Assembly (NCBI GenBank): GCA_021738565.1 | Contig: JAIPBT010000031.1 | Coordinates: 1-49,623 of the forward strand | DNA: 49,623 nucleotides | Direction of reading: 5' to 3' | Source: Bacteroidales bacterium | GTDB lineage: Bacteria > Bacteroidota > Bacteroidia > Bacteroidales > GCA-2748055 | Shown: piece after piece, positions 21,401 to 28,929 of the stretch | Numbering within the stretch: the stretch's first letter is position 1 | How the letters are laid out: each line of letters starts with the position of its first letter | The notes under the pieces: generated by a model | Database searches by the model: none | Seen by the model: only the letters and a program-made list of their open reading frames with translations | Told to the model about the DNA's origin: nothing | Program-made: the position numbers and the translations under genes

Positions 21401-23042
21401 TCCAGGTATATATATCAGCGCCATTGGTAGTGCTTTTTTGCCTTACCCTGAACTGGGTTGTAGTTGAGGTGATGCCGGCAAGATCGGTTTCATCAAGCAC
21501 GATGGTTTCACCTGCCTGTCCGACTCCCCCGGGTCCGCCAAGTTCAATATCTGTGCCGAGCTGTACCCAGTTGGATCCATCCTTTGAATATTCCACAACG
21601 ATCTCATTCCCGTCAGGCGGTATGGCATCCGAGATCCTGCTTAATGTAAACTGGAGAGAAGCACCTTCCGTCCCTGCAATTTCCATGGGGGGTGTTTTGA
21701 CATATCTGGTTCCTGCCTCATCAAAGCTGATGGTTCCTGCGGGGTCCTCGGTTCCTCCGGAGATATCTAATTCCGCATCCGTATAGTCATAGGTTACCAG
21801 GTTGCGGTTAGAGATACCCCCTGATCCGTAATCCACTGTTGCTCCGTCAACTACAAGCACGCTTACTGTGGCATTGTTGTTGTTGAAGAACTGCGGGATA
21901 TTTACAGGAAGAATAAAATCAAGCTCAATCTCTTCATTTGCCGGGTCCTCCTGTTTTGCTGTGTAGTCAATAAGCTCCCCGTCAAATTCAATAAAATATT
22001 CATAATCGGTCAGAGTAATGTTTGAAGTATTTGCAACGATGGTTACTTCTTCCCCGCCGAGAGCGGGATTCAAATTGTCTATCAAAATCCCATTGGCATC
22101 GACTATTTCCGTGAGGGTTATTGATGGAACAGGTGGTGGAGGCTCATCTATTACGTTATAAGTCCCTACAAGTGCAGAGTATACTTCAGACATCGGTGTT
22201 CCTTTAAAAAGGAAAATAAAATCTGCGTAGAAGTCCTGGTCATTTGGACCCAGTTCAGCGCTGTTCTCCTGGCGAACGCGAAATTGAGTAGTTGATGCGA
22301 GTGAAGCCGTCGGCAATGTAAACTGGTGGTCGTAATCGAATCCGATTGGTCCGAAAAATTCATTGTCGGTATTCTGGTCCTCAAGAATTGACCAGCTGTT
22401 TCCTCCATCCGTAGAGTATTCAACAAAGACTCCATGATCCGAGTCAACATTGGCATTCCAGTAAAAGTCTATTTCAAGGATGACATCCCCCTCAATTTCA
22501 CCATTTAGGTTGAAGGGATCTGTGATCATGTACCTGTTGCCTGATTCGTTGAAATAACCAAGGTAAGGAGCGCTGTAACTACCCCCCATGTATTCCTGGA
22601 TGGTATCTTCTGTGAACTGGTAGGAATAATCGAACCGGCCGTCCCACTGACCAACGTAAAGGTCCCAGGTACCTGTTTCTCCGATGAGTCCGGCAAAATT
22701 CCGGGCATTATCGGTCCATCCCGTTGAAGGGTAGCTGGTTGTTTGTAAAACCCGCTCTTCGGTCAGGCTTCCTGAACCTGCTCCCTGTGTAGTATAGTAG
22801 AAATAGAAGTTGTCACCCTGGGTAAAACCGGTGACATTGATAATCCTCGCCTTCAACTGGTTTGTACTGTCGATGTAATCCTGGTTGGGATCTGAAGTAT
22901 ATAGATCGCCAACATTGTATGCTTCCACATCGAAAGTCTGTGCATAGGCATCAGGATTGAAGAAAAACAGCGATGCCATCATCAGTAAAGACAATATTCC
23001 AATACCAATGATGTTTGACGGTTTTTTGTATAATTTTTTCAT
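12495..23042 (-). CDS. Giant T9SS-secreted modular surface protein (3515 aa)
   Basis: A signal peptide (cleavage after about residue 34, PDAYA) and a C-terminal type A sorting domain (last ~80 residues, with NIYPNPTRN and a final ..TLVKNIVKK) mark it for type IX secretion to the cell surface. Between them I see six beta-sandwich modules with a shared pattern, V.YS.DGG..W..L, then an F/LR..Q line and a W.L.N/D.. line. They centre near residues 210, 490, 1090, 1545, 1930 and 2315, resembling Reelin-type repeats. Ig/PKD-like spacers lie between them. The last third has Ig-like units with CEGE..TL.AP and YQWYRNG patterns, including a 172-residue tandem duplication. No catalytic motif is evident. 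An adhesin or gliding/matrix role is inference. It is acidic and codon use looks like its neighbours. Confidence 0.9.
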   Translation of the reverse strand: MKKLYKKPSNIIGIGILSLLMMASLFFFNPDAYAQTFDVEAYNVGDLYTSDPNQDYIDSTNQLKARIINVTGFTQGDNFYFYYTTQGAGSGSLTEERVLQTTSYPSTGWTDNARNFAGLIGETGTWDLYVGQWDGRFDYSYQFTEDTIQEYMGGSYSAPYLGYFNESGNRYMITDPFNLNGEIEGDVILEIDFYWNANVDSDHGVFVEYSTDGGNSWSILEDQNTDNEFFGPIGFDYDHQFTLPTASLASTTQFRVRQENSAELGPNDQDFYADFIFLFKGTPMSEVYSALVGTYNVIDEPPPPVPSITLTEIVDANGILIDNLNPALGGEEVTIVANTSNITLTDYEYFIEFDGELIDYTAKQEDPANEEIELDFILPVNIPQFFNNNNATVSVLVVDGATVDYGSGGISNRNLVTYDYTDAELDISGGTEDPAGTISFDEAGTRYVKTPPMEIAGTEGASLQFTLSRISDAIPPDGNEIVVEYSKDGSNWVQLGTDIELGGPGGVGQAGETIVLDETDLAGITSTTTQFRVRQKSTTNGADIYTWKLQDFILNIPAIGGNIEAESLDYNLYIGQPSYTISLTDPDMDPVYPGETVDFSVTNKTGEFPDYTTYEVYYGNNWLDTLTSLANFSVTVPLDNGYKTLTLRSEAKNWSYEQSAGFTIQPLSLSITDVSYDYEDAGTLYSIPDDDLQVTFELDGYIRTGMDASVLLQVQTDVANNVWETFGIQEITTTINDNQGGTVSGTLPAYDYGASVSIRILIENYPFSEDLFNYRDEFINRGAPQTPVLDAVYYWASGLTGNDLTPGAKLAFNIYQDGSEDGEAKLVYWDGVSNWTQLENGTITVTSGTDGYITNYTDINDFISVEDMLDFPDELYIGVYYPDIGSSDLEVSGLRIIEPDTVQKAAVSTSINLIYPSVTLAELDVEYEFGEEINIHYSTFGIDASEMAWTAITLEQGDLYHVLSESDQLGDVTLGIQFPSEQDLIDLGFITDTGDPEYTQFIVRARVFSKATYNDLLIQTMEDVFDSEDDFIEIVGYDFDNSQFNMEGDRFATSKAINFTDTPEPVTVSFVYSASIPFVNQQTLPQFQVSSDAGKTFTTLDIPGSIYTNRMPENATDQLYEISIPSEHLASATHFRWIQEVTESGWWNVSDVKILSGESNLIDFEIDYYPVSYSMDLVAPVDDPLAIYDNLDAYDWKLIDGTIDTTLFTPVINVGENFTFGWTVKQQFYDESGEIDTTAVENAGAILWPDTTEFEFSLVLLDEENQEYDYTFTTVAALDTFTVFMSDTVDIPTGTYDINVRAWIYDQEDKVHGFPGWVDPDAEDLVLNDAQTVETGTLIVNETTGEHLEVVLQSNTALNDDPEDATFYFGGDMEVKYEAFGPFDADVRLEVVLEGVDTDLEMVYYNLGNQAYAEAVTDTVTIPDTTTLKAAGFDLNENIYVKVYAYHALTGTEELLIESIVEADLATTDAFLSVNNGADVESLTFNGEQETDGVYTKRYAVTRSLAAHVGTGITSNSHKLVYNYSEDVTISPATAQTIPRLQVSTDAGDTFTNLEWLFETGEYELDITQAWLDDASNVYFRWIQDHPAGTWSLSNVQFVSGQSNLVEDVTNNKILITLSEVPSIYPPDFANYEFNIGNGEVDGLEPPANVGENTDFKWTVIDSSDTDNVWEEGTMFEFTMDVEDPDTEENYIIGSLTNDSILSVVLPDFIETGIYNVSVRAYVGEILQEGDEYDHVEPALDFDPTGVKQIMVVNLTEEDVTKIVTDSLPNDDPDNNPVPEFDIEEEVTVTYELFGPWPSDKEFVAAIEQYDAEDSFLERTVLDEVSSAEGSLTVKMPPYIEKDADFNQFRFSIYAYQGTAVEFGTSTDVEFIETSGDDNTDLQFDVDGDRYALSDTSDLSALSSASLEFNYMADGILENQSTMPVVLVTTDGVDFDTLMVDTTVSEFGDFGYLPATTAGWIAMSLDIPSEYLTSSAQFKFMQELNRGDNADVWALNNIEVVAGSNVLTYLEENNKQEMVLNQPEIDTYEWEVEKDADGFEPALYNNSTFRFTWDIGLDADGEPLGVTYPTATEFEFYIVNYPEEDSIYMLNATKVTGEDSIWEVTLPAEMHRDDYPVIASIVYNEFAYADTDDFSPPYVDGTLGQIGTLKVFNPLLITSALQDEVLYAGDTTSFTAEVENDVAAINPDWYYNLIITDQNEDDWLLAANQGSVDFTDIVVPPFVAGNIGFEIKASIGASMGTVGEMIEGMADILLDENAEFLEEYTGDPHELTGNEGDKVTLTTVALDLTNIQSVKFDLMANELEMTDLQKLKLEYSIDNGATFQEITSYPDARIVEEDLGTWFSEEVDIPAGAQSETTHLRWKIEEFKYAFSLQNISLAYVAADYTAAPMATRGTDINIARQRIDIVSTDKLTYCNQDMVEFTYLIRGAFGSETVMTLESNQGTPTVGGIELTIEGITSGTGILSFSLAQLDDLFTGSGIKIRLDASDETVEDYEYTVTGDYNDAGFEVISEIPENTTVYAQSASHTSHVSCESQNRVVVIGNVVENFSYQLRNFRSGDLIGSAVIVDTEDDNLMDPDTYPFYDPLTSTLEISIGTITQELHVEVVVTSQNEAGDVVCSQVIPDMQAEFDVRPLFSLHYDLNNTGVWKPMTSGQTFTICDGFTELELTMGYWKDGTFISSGASWYRDDMTKPLGSATTLSTYSTTGDYFALFNDGTCGAYLSDTVTVTVNEKPVQPVITVDGETELCEGETVTLTAPAGYNYYRWTNNFDSSNAQNTQSIVVSADGTYRVEVSDVPFEDNCFSVYSDPVYVDVFEFNTVWFNSTELLLCNSGDSIAQVTVNNIQEGVTYYLVDDDTGLPFGDPFSGSAYSVTFNTNKIEKNTSFTILAINDEDGTCSISASSNTLKVKILPQHHTLVYNGSYYELAGSDNYCEGVILSVGQNDDAGVDTESVTWYRDGYEVGTNTNYTTDEPGVYHAKIMYGSNCSYTTEQVTILGNPDRPSITITGDDTFCSGEGSAELSAPSGFAGYVWSVNGASITESSVIDDNSITPDISGNYTVAVVDEFGCQSAASNGIQITVIPLPDSYSSLYALNSSLCGPDKAQIVVGNYYYDRLLVYQLVDMETGELVGEPETVKVSETNTSVTLESDTIYEMTEFGVMVYDQNINGCETMLGGTVVVNVLSADVFVNDNVLTTNAGALSYQWYRNGVAIPGNRGATPTLEVFDDAEYTVDVEFSFNCILTSDPVSVDVDDIPLPMRTSSVQTMETLLCGASTVEIRVSNIDYNRLLTYQLVDMSTGALLGDPVIRTVDDLSDFILLETDVLTEMTEIGVWVYDQNITGNEVMLAQTVIVDVNIAEIVVVGNQLIATPGAQSYQWYRNDEPIMGERGTSGMLEIYDGAEYSVTIVFSFDCILTATSTVDVKNLTGLSDELSGDNVNIYPNPTRNMVQIDITNNYIGDITVEITNIAGQTILNRKISKQSQLLNITMDMEQFEEGIYFINFITDDGQTLVKNIVKK
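12795..13826 (-). repeat. 516-bp tandem duplication inside the giant gene
   Basis: Two consecutive copies with a period of 516 bp (172 codons) encode YQLVDM.TG.L.G.P, EMTE.GV.VYDQNI, SYQWYRN and SF.CILT in the same order. The matching positions 12808 and 13324 fix the period. Unit boundaries given are approximate. Confidence 0.75.
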
Positions 23043-23190
23043 ATCTGGTTGTTTATTATTTCTTCATTACAAAGCAGAACCAACTTTTTGAGGGCTGTCC
23101 AGTATTCCTGGTAAAAGAAATACAGCATTGTGGTTCATAAATTTGATGTTTTGATGTTGTTATTGGGGAAAATCATGAATTAAAATATCA

Positions 23191-23808
23191 TTAGAAATTA
23201 AATCCCAGTTTGATTGTATTGTTCAGATTGGTTTTGGCATGAAAGTCGGTTGTCCCTTCAATGATGGTCTGGCCCGCCATGATCACATCCTTGTAATTGA
23301 TAAGGTAGACATCAAGTCCGACCTCAAAACCCACAAAGAACTTTTGTCCCCAGTAGTAATCAATTCCCGCGACCAGAGCACCACCGTAACCCATAAATGC
23401 CTGGTTGAGTCCGTTTGCACTGGTTGCATTTGCAATACCTATCTCTGTGGTTGAATTTTTGTTGGCAGACTGGTTCATGAAGATGCCCTCAATGCCTGCA
23501 TAGGGAGAGCTTTTACCGGAACTGGTATGAAATTCGATACCGGGGCGGACATCAAAGAAGCCAACGTGCTCTATGGTATAGGGATCAGTTTGCGTGTTGG
23601 AAAATGATGCTTTTCCGCCAATCCGGATGCCCATTGGTCCGGCAAGGAATTTTGCCCGCATGTAACCGGGGCTCAGAAATGTGGAGCCAAATGGATTTGC
23701 AGTGTATTCAACTGTAAACCCACTTCCTCCCGCGAGCCCCTGGGCTGATAGGTCGGTACTTGTCAAAGCAAGAGCAATGCAAGCAAAAAGTGCAACTGTT
23801 CTTCTCAT
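23191..23808 (-). CDS. Small outer-membrane beta-barrel protein
   Basis: This 205-residue protein has a signal peptide (ending near DLSAQG, about residue 23). The remainder is built of alternating strands rich in Gly and aromatics (FTVEYTANPFGS, PGYMRAKFLAGPMGIRIGGKASF) and ends NLNNTIKLGFNF, with the terminal Phe expected for a barrel inserted by BAM. It lies 148 bp upstream of the giant protein gene on the same strand and may be co-transcribed. It is much shorter than the PorP/SprF barrels that often accompany giant T9SS proteins, so I do not call it that. Confidence 0.72.
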   Translation of the reverse strand: MRRTVALFACIALALTSTDLSAQGLAGGSGFTVEYTANPFGSTFLSPGYMRAKFLAGPMGIRIGGKASFSNTQTDPYTIEHVGFFDVRPGIEFHTSSGKSSPYAGIEGIFMNQSANKNSTTEIGIANATSANGLNQAFMGYGGALVAGIDYYWGQKFFVGFEVGLDVYLINYKDVIMAGQTIIEGTTDFHAKTNLNNTIKLGFNF

Positions 23809-24055
23809 AAAAGTTGTTATTTAGGTTTTTTTTATTTAAAGTATTAACTCATGAAAGCAATATACATTTGCTGCATACAAAGTTGATCAGATTTTCATGG
23901 AAAATTAAATGTACAAAAAAATGCGAGGCATATTTGTAAAAAAAACATGTTTTTAGTCAGACTATAACTGTTATTGTATGAATATCTTTTTTTCTTTTGT
24001 GAATAGATGTTTTTTGTTCATGAACTTCATTTTTTCGGAGAGTGATGCGTTTTAT

Positions 24056-24988
24056 TCAGGCCGGCTTATAAAATATCCCTCTTTCCTGTCGTACAGCTAT
24101 TATTTTCTTCTCAGATTCTAGTACATCAAGGTACTTATTGATCTCACTGATGTGAAGTCCAAGGATCTCCTTCAGGTCATCAAGCGTGCAGGGTCTCCTG
24201 GCGATGGTCTCAAGTATTGCTGTTGCGGCATCATCCCTGTATGACTTTACCTCTTTTCTGATTTCAGTGGAGGCTATTATTTCAACGTTCTTATTGCCCA
24301 ATAATTTTTTAATCCTGGAAAGTTCGAAAGTGTCAGCAGGTACAAGATTTTCAACAGTGCCCGGTCTGTCAAGGGTGTTTAGTTGAATGGAGTCCGGACC
24401 GATTCTCTCTATATGCCTTTTCAGTTTCGCGAGTTCATCATCGCTGTTGTTAATGCCTGGCAGGATAAAAACCTCGAGCCATATTTTTCCCTGATATGCT
24501 TGCCGGAATTGGACAAGACCTTCTACATATTGTTTGATATTCAGTGTTTTTTCAGGTCTGTTGATCAAATCAAAGACTTTCTGGGTGGCTGCATCGAGTG
24601 AAGGAAGCACAATGTCAGCATTAAGAAGTTCCTCCCGCACTGTTTTATCGGTTAACGTGGTTCCGTTTGTCAATACTGCAACCGGGATATCAGGCCTGAT
24701 CTCTTTAATGAAGAGGATGATATCTCCCAGTCTTGAATTCAGTGTTGGCTCTCCGGAACCAGAAAAGGTGATATAGTCAGGATCAGGGCTGTTTTTAAAA
24801 TAATGAAGCAATTCTTTCTTGATCTTACCATACGGGATGTATTCCCTTCTTTCGGTGGTAAGTTTCGTTGTCTTTCCCACTTCGCAATAGATACAGTCCA
24901 GGGAGCAGACCTTCCTGGGTACAAGGTCAACACCGAGGGATATCCCCAGCCTTCTTGAGGGTACAGGTCCGAAAAGATATTTGTACAT
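24056..24988 (-). CDS. Orphan radical SAM protein with C-terminal winged helix
   Basis: This 310-residue protein begins YLFGPVPSRRLGISLGVD and has the radical SAM cluster motif CSLDCIYC (Cys28, Cys32, Cys35), a SAM-binding SGSGEPTLN block and a further INLPGIN-like segment at mid length. Residues ~240-310 resemble a DNA-binding-type winged helix. It belongs to the COG0731-like group of radical SAM proteins, widely conserved but of unknown substrate. It lacks the extra cysteine clusters of an anaerobic sulfatase-maturating enzyme, so it is unlikely to mature the sulfatases here. It is a single gene with a nearby -7 box. Confidence 0.82.
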   Translation of the reverse strand: MYKYLFGPVPSRRLGISLGVDLVPRKVCSLDCIYCEVGKTTKLTTERREYIPYGKIKKELLHYFKNSPDPDYITFSGSGEPTLNSRLGDIILFIKEIRPDIPVAVLTNGTTLTDKTVREELLNADIVLPSLDAATQKVFDLINRPEKTLNIKQYVEGLVQFRQAYQGKIWLEVFILPGINNSDDELAKLKRHIERIGPDSIQLNTLDRPGTVENLVPADTFELSRIKKLLGNKNVEIIASTEIRKEVKSYRDDAATAILETIARRPCTLDDLKEILGLHISEINKYLDVLESEKKIIAVRQERGIFYKPA

Positions 24989-25024
24989 TATATAAAAATG
25001 TGGTTCCTTACTTCATTGATAGTG

Positions 25025-25032
25025 CAAAGGTA
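25025..25032 (-). promoter_or_regulatory. Putative -7 box for the radical SAM gene
   Basis: The minus strand reads TACCTTTG, matching TAnnTTTG, 36 nt upstream of the start codon at 24988. A -33 element at normal spacing is not evident. Confidence 0.45.
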
Positions 25033-25124
25033 ATATATCAAATAATACGCCTGTCCTTTACATCCCAGGCTAAAATCAGAAATCTCACAAGCCGGCGGAC
25101 AGTCTTCCTCAAATGCCGGGATCA

Positions 25125-26693
25125 TCACTCCCTGGTTTCAAAAACCCTGTCATAAGCTTTTGTCATACGTCTTATTCTCCATGATAAGAACCTGTTCAGG
25201 TTTTTCCTTTTTAATTTCCACAACCAATTACCGCGGCTTGTGGATGGAGTGTTCATTCTGCTGTATTCATCCAGTTCCAGCCAGTCTTGCATGGGTATGA
25301 TAACCAAGGAGGAAACTGATAAATAAGCCAGTCGGATCATCTCTTTGCAAACATTTTTTCCGGTAATTTTTTTGCCTGCGGTGACCGATATCCGTTCAAT
25401 GGTTTCACCATCTGTTTCCTTCTTAAACCAGCCCATAAGGGTATTGTTGTCATGTGTACCTGTATAAGCGACCGAATTCGGGATGAAATTTGAGGGATGA
25501 TGATCATTGTCAGGATCATCCCCGCTGAATCCAAATTGCAGCACACGCATACCGGGCAGGTTGAATTTTTCCCTCAGATCATGAACGGGTCTGTCGATCA
25601 TTCCGAGATCTTCAGCAACAAATGGCAGATCCGGGAATCTTTTATAAATTGCATCGAAGAGGGATTTCCCGGGGCCTTTCTTCCATTGGCCCTCCTTTGC
25701 AGTCTCAGATCCTTCCGGGATTTCCCAGTAGGATGCAAATCCCCTGAAATGATCAAGCCTCAGGATGTCAAACCATTCCATATTCCTTTCGAGCCTTTCC
25801 AGCCACCATTCGTAGCCAATTGATTTCAAATATTTCCAATTGAAAAGGGGCATGCCCCATTGCTGACCATTTTCATTAAAATAGTCGGGAGGTACACCGG
25901 CCTGGGATTTCATCGACCGGTCTGCATTCAGGAGGAAGAGTTCCGGATGTGCCCAGACGTCAGCGCTGTCGTGGTTCACATAAATGGGAATATCTCCAAA
26001 TATCTTAATTCCCATTTGGTTTGCATACTGTTTCAGCTTGTTCCACTGTATGCTGAAAATAAACTGAACATACTTTACAAATTCAATTTCATTTTTATAT
26101 TTCAAGGCAAGTTCATTCAGGGCTTTAACATCTCTGTCCCTGTATTTTTCAGGCCATTCAGTCCATACTTTTTGATCAAAGCTGTCTTTCAGAACAGAAA
26201 AATTGGCGAATTCCTGAAGCCATTTGCCTTGATTGTCAATAAAATCAAGGTAAGCCTTATAAATCCGGTCTTGTTTACTTTTTATGAATTTCCCGTATGA
26301 AGCCCGGAGAAAGGATTCCCTGATCAGTTCAGCACGGTGGTAATTTACCTGATTTCCGGATCTGAAACGGTGATTTTTCACCATAGATCTTTTCAGTAAG
26401 CCCATCGTCACGAGTTGATCGGGATCAATGAGAAGCGGATTACCGGCAAATGCTGAAAAGGAACTGTAGGGGGAATACCCGGTTATGCCATTTGTAATAT
26501 TGAGCGGCAGGACCTGCCAGTAGCTTTGTCCGGATCGCTTTAAAAATTGAACGAAAGAACAGGCCCCCTCACCAACATCTCCAATCCCGTATTTGCCCGG
26601 AAGTGATGTAATATGAAGCAGGATACCAGCTCCATTCACTTTTACTGATCTGTTTTCAACAGGATTATATGTCCCGGTATTGTTTTGATCCAT
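25125..26693 (-). CDS. malQ: 4-alpha-glucanotransferase (amylomaltase, GH77)
   Basis: This is a 522-residue GH77 enzyme of normal single-domain length. The N-terminal GILLHITSLPGKYGIGD is diagnostic. GYSPYSSFSAFAGNPLLID, the nucleophile region ILRLDHFRG, the acid/base region PFVAEDLG and the third acid in YTGTHDNNT are all present. It disproportionates maltodextrins in the cytoplasm. It is divergently arranged with glgX across a 94-bp gap, a sensible pairing for maltodextrin and glycogen turnover. Confidence 0.96.
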   Translation of the reverse strand: MDQNNTGTYNPVENRSVKVNGAGILLHITSLPGKYGIGDVGEGACSFVQFLKRSGQSYWQVLPLNITNGITGYSPYSSFSAFAGNPLLIDPDQLVTMGLLKRSMVKNHRFRSGNQVNYHRAELIRESFLRASYGKFIKSKQDRIYKAYLDFIDNQGKWLQEFANFSVLKDSFDQKVWTEWPEKYRDRDVKALNELALKYKNEIEFVKYVQFIFSIQWNKLKQYANQMGIKIFGDIPIYVNHDSADVWAHPELFLLNADRSMKSQAGVPPDYFNENGQQWGMPLFNWKYLKSIGYEWWLERLERNMEWFDILRLDHFRGFASYWEIPEGSETAKEGQWKKGPGKSLFDAIYKRFPDLPFVAEDLGMIDRPVHDLREKFNLPGMRVLQFGFSGDDPDNDHHPSNFIPNSVAYTGTHDNNTLMGWFKKETDGETIERISVTAGKKITGKNVCKEMIRLAYLSVSSLVIIPMQDWLELDEYSRMNTPSTSRGNWLWKLKRKNLNRFLSWRIRRMTKAYDRVFETRE

Positions 26694-26730
26694 CCAATTC
26701 GGTTAAAATTTCAGATACGTTGCAAAGTTG

Positions 26731-26738
26731 CAAATATA
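26731..26738 (-). promoter_or_regulatory. Putative -7 box for malQ in the divergent gap
   Basis: The minus strand reads TATATTTG, matching TAnnTTTG, 37 nt upstream of the malQ start. The same 94-bp gap must also carry the glgX promoter; a weaker CATTTTTG on the plus strand at 26744-26751 is the best candidate. Confidence 0.4.
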
Positions 26739-26787
26739 TTTTCCATTTTTGTATCCATTGGATTCCAGTAAAAAGAAATTTATAACC

Positions 26788-28929
26788 ATGCCAGGTTATC
26801 CAGACAGGATTTTGCAGGGAACGCCATTCCCTCGGGGCGCAACCTATGATGGAGAGGGAGTGAATTTCTCGCTGTTCAGTGCAAATGCACGGGCAGTTAA
26901 GCTATGTCTGTACAGCGACCATATCAACGACCCGGATGAGTATGTTGTAGATGTTTTGAGTGTTACAGATCATTACTGGCACGTATATATTCCGGGAATA
27001 AAGCCCGGACAGCGCTACGGATACCGTGTTGATGGTCCGTATGATCCGAAAAACGGGGACAGGTTCAATGTGAATAAATTGCTTATTGATCCCTATGCAA
27101 AAGCGATTGAAGGGAGGATAGATTTCAAGGATCACATGTTCGATTATGAGCGTGCATTGCTCAATGAGAAGGATAAATTCGTCAAGAGTGGTCATGACAA
27201 TTCAGTGGAGATGAACAAGTGCATTGTCATTGATCCTGCATATGACTGGGCAGGGGATCGGCCCCCGCGGATCCCGATGAAGGATACCGTTATTTATGAA
27301 ATGCATACCAGGGGATTTACAAAGCTCTTATCTGATCTGCCCGTGGAAGAAAGGGGTACGTACAGGGGATTGGCCAGTGAGCGTGTCATCAGCTATCTGA
27401 AAGATCTGGGGGTTACAACCATAGAACTATTGCCGGTGCAACACTTCGTTCACAATAAATTTTTATTAGACAGGGGGCTGTCCAACTATTGGGGTTACAA
27501 CACCATCGGGTATTTTGCACCACATGCGGAATACTGTTCGTCAGGCAGCAGGGGAGAGCAGGTTCAGGAATTCAAGGAGATGGTAAAAACCTATCATGAA
27601 AATGGAATGGAGGTCATTCTTGACGTTGTTTACAACCATACCGGGGAGGGGAATAAATTTGGACCGGCCATGATGTTTCGGGGTATTGATAACAGGTATT
27701 ATTACCGGCTCAACCAGGAGGACCCATCCTGGTATGAGGATGTGACAGGAACGGGAAATACACTTGATATATCACGTTCACAGGTATTGGGGCTTGTAAT
27801 GGACAGCCTGCGTTACTGGGCAGAGGAAATGCATGTAGATGGTTTCAGGTTCGATTTGGCAACCACCCTTACGAGAGGAAGGGATGGCGTGGTAATGCGA
27901 TCTGGGTTTACACGGGCCATTCAGGAGGATCCCGTACTTTCTGAATTAAAACTCATTGCAGAACCATGGGACCTTGGCACAAAGGGGTATCAGATGGGAA
28001 ATTTTCCTGAGCCCTTTGCAGAATGGAACGACAAATACAGGGATGCTGTGCGCAGGTATTGGAGGGGAGATGAGAGCCAGACAGAGCAATTGGCCCATCG
28101 TTTTTCAGGGAGTTATGACCTTTTTGGTTCAAAGGATAAGGGTGCATTTAGAGGCATCAATTTTGTAACTGCCCATGATGGATTTACACTTCATGACCTG
28201 GTTAGCTATAACCGGAAATACAATGAAAGCAATTTGGAGGGAAACAATGATGGTGAGGATCACAATTTCAGCTGGAACAGCGGTGATGAGGGACCCACCA
28301 ATGCACGTGAGGTCAACCGGCTGAGAGAAGCAAGAAAGAGAAGTTTGATTGCAACATTGCTTCTGAGCAATGGGGTGCCTATGCTCTGTCATGGAGATGA
28401 ATATGGCCGGACCCAGGAAGGTAACAACAATGCGTACTGTCAGGACAATGAGATTACATGGATGAACTGGGAATGGACTGCCAGTCAAAAAAAATTGCAT
28501 GAATTTACGCGATTCATGATTGGATTAAGAAAGCGAATTGGTTTGTGGGATCAGATGCTTCCTTTCGGCAGCGATCCGGTAAAAAGGTCAGATATCGCAG
28601 GATTGCAATGGTTAAATCCGGATGGAGATATAATGTCAGGGCAGGACTGGAAAACTGGTTATGTCCGATGCATCGGAATGTATATTACCGGTTTACCTGA
28701 CAATGTTGAAATCTCAGCAGCAAATGATTCTTCAGTACATTCTTTTCTGGTAATCTTTAACAGTTACTGGGAATCAATAACCTTCAATCTTCCCGGCAGC
28801 GATAAGAAATTCATCTGGGAATTGGTCGTTGATACCCGGTTTGATGAGCATCCGGATAAACTGGTAATCGATGGCGGCCAATATGATGTTCAGCCTCGTT
28901 CACTGGTACTTTTAAGACATCCTGTATGA
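26788..28929 (+). CDS. glgX: Glycogen debranching enzyme GlgX (isoamylase-type GH13)
   Basis: This 713-residue protein has an N-terminal CBM48-like sandwich (GYPDRILQGTPFPRGATYDG and following) and a GH13 barrel: VVYNHTGEG, DGFRFDLATTL (nucleophile Asp), LIAEPWDLG (acid/base Glu) and VTAHDGFTLHDL. It hydrolyses alpha-1,6 branches of glycogen or limit dextrins. I chose the ATG at 26788 because homologues begin near PGYPDRI; the frame extends back to a TTG that adds only a basic, unlikely tail. Its last 40 bp overlap, tail to tail, the end of the ABC transporter gene on the other strand. Confidence 0.95.
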   Translation: MPGYPDRILQGTPFPRGATYDGEGVNFSLFSANARAVKLCLYSDHINDPDEYVVDVLSVTDHYWHVYIPGIKPGQRYGYRVDGPYDPKNGDRFNVNKLLIDPYAKAIEGRIDFKDHMFDYERALLNEKDKFVKSGHDNSVEMNKCIVIDPAYDWAGDRPPRIPMKDTVIYEMHTRGFTKLLSDLPVEERGTYRGLASERVISYLKDLGVTTIELLPVQHFVHNKFLLDRGLSNYWGYNTIGYFAPHAEYCSSGSRGEQVQEFKEMVKTYHENGMEVILDVVYNHTGEGNKFGPAMMFRGIDNRYYYRLNQEDPSWYEDVTGTGNTLDISRSQVLGLVMDSLRYWAEEMHVDGFRFDLATTLTRGRDGVVMRSGFTRAIQEDPVLSELKLIAEPWDLGTKGYQMGNFPEPFAEWNDKYRDAVRRYWRGDESQTEQLAHRFSGSYDLFGSKDKGAFRGINFVTAHDGFTLHDLVSYNRKYNESNLEGNNDGEDHNFSWNSGDEGPTNAREVNRLREARKRSLIATLLLSNGVPMLCHGDEYGRTQEGNNNAYCQDNEITWMNWEWTASQKKLHEFTRFMIGLRKRIGLWDQMLPFGSDPVKRSDIAGLQWLNPDGDIMSGQDWKTGYVRCIGMYITGLPDNVEISAANDSSVHSFLVIFNSYWESITFNLPGSDKKFIWELVVDTRFDEHPDKLVIDGGQYDVQPRSLVLLRHPV

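Noticed and set aside
23191-23808. PorP/SprF partner of the giant T9SS protein
   Set aside because: At 205 residues it is too short and lacks the PorP/SprF N-terminal pattern; only a generic barrel can be supported.
24056-24988. Anaerobic sulfatase-maturating enzyme
   Set aside because: The protein has only the CxxxCxxC SAM cluster; the additional C-terminal cysteine clusters of anSME are missing.
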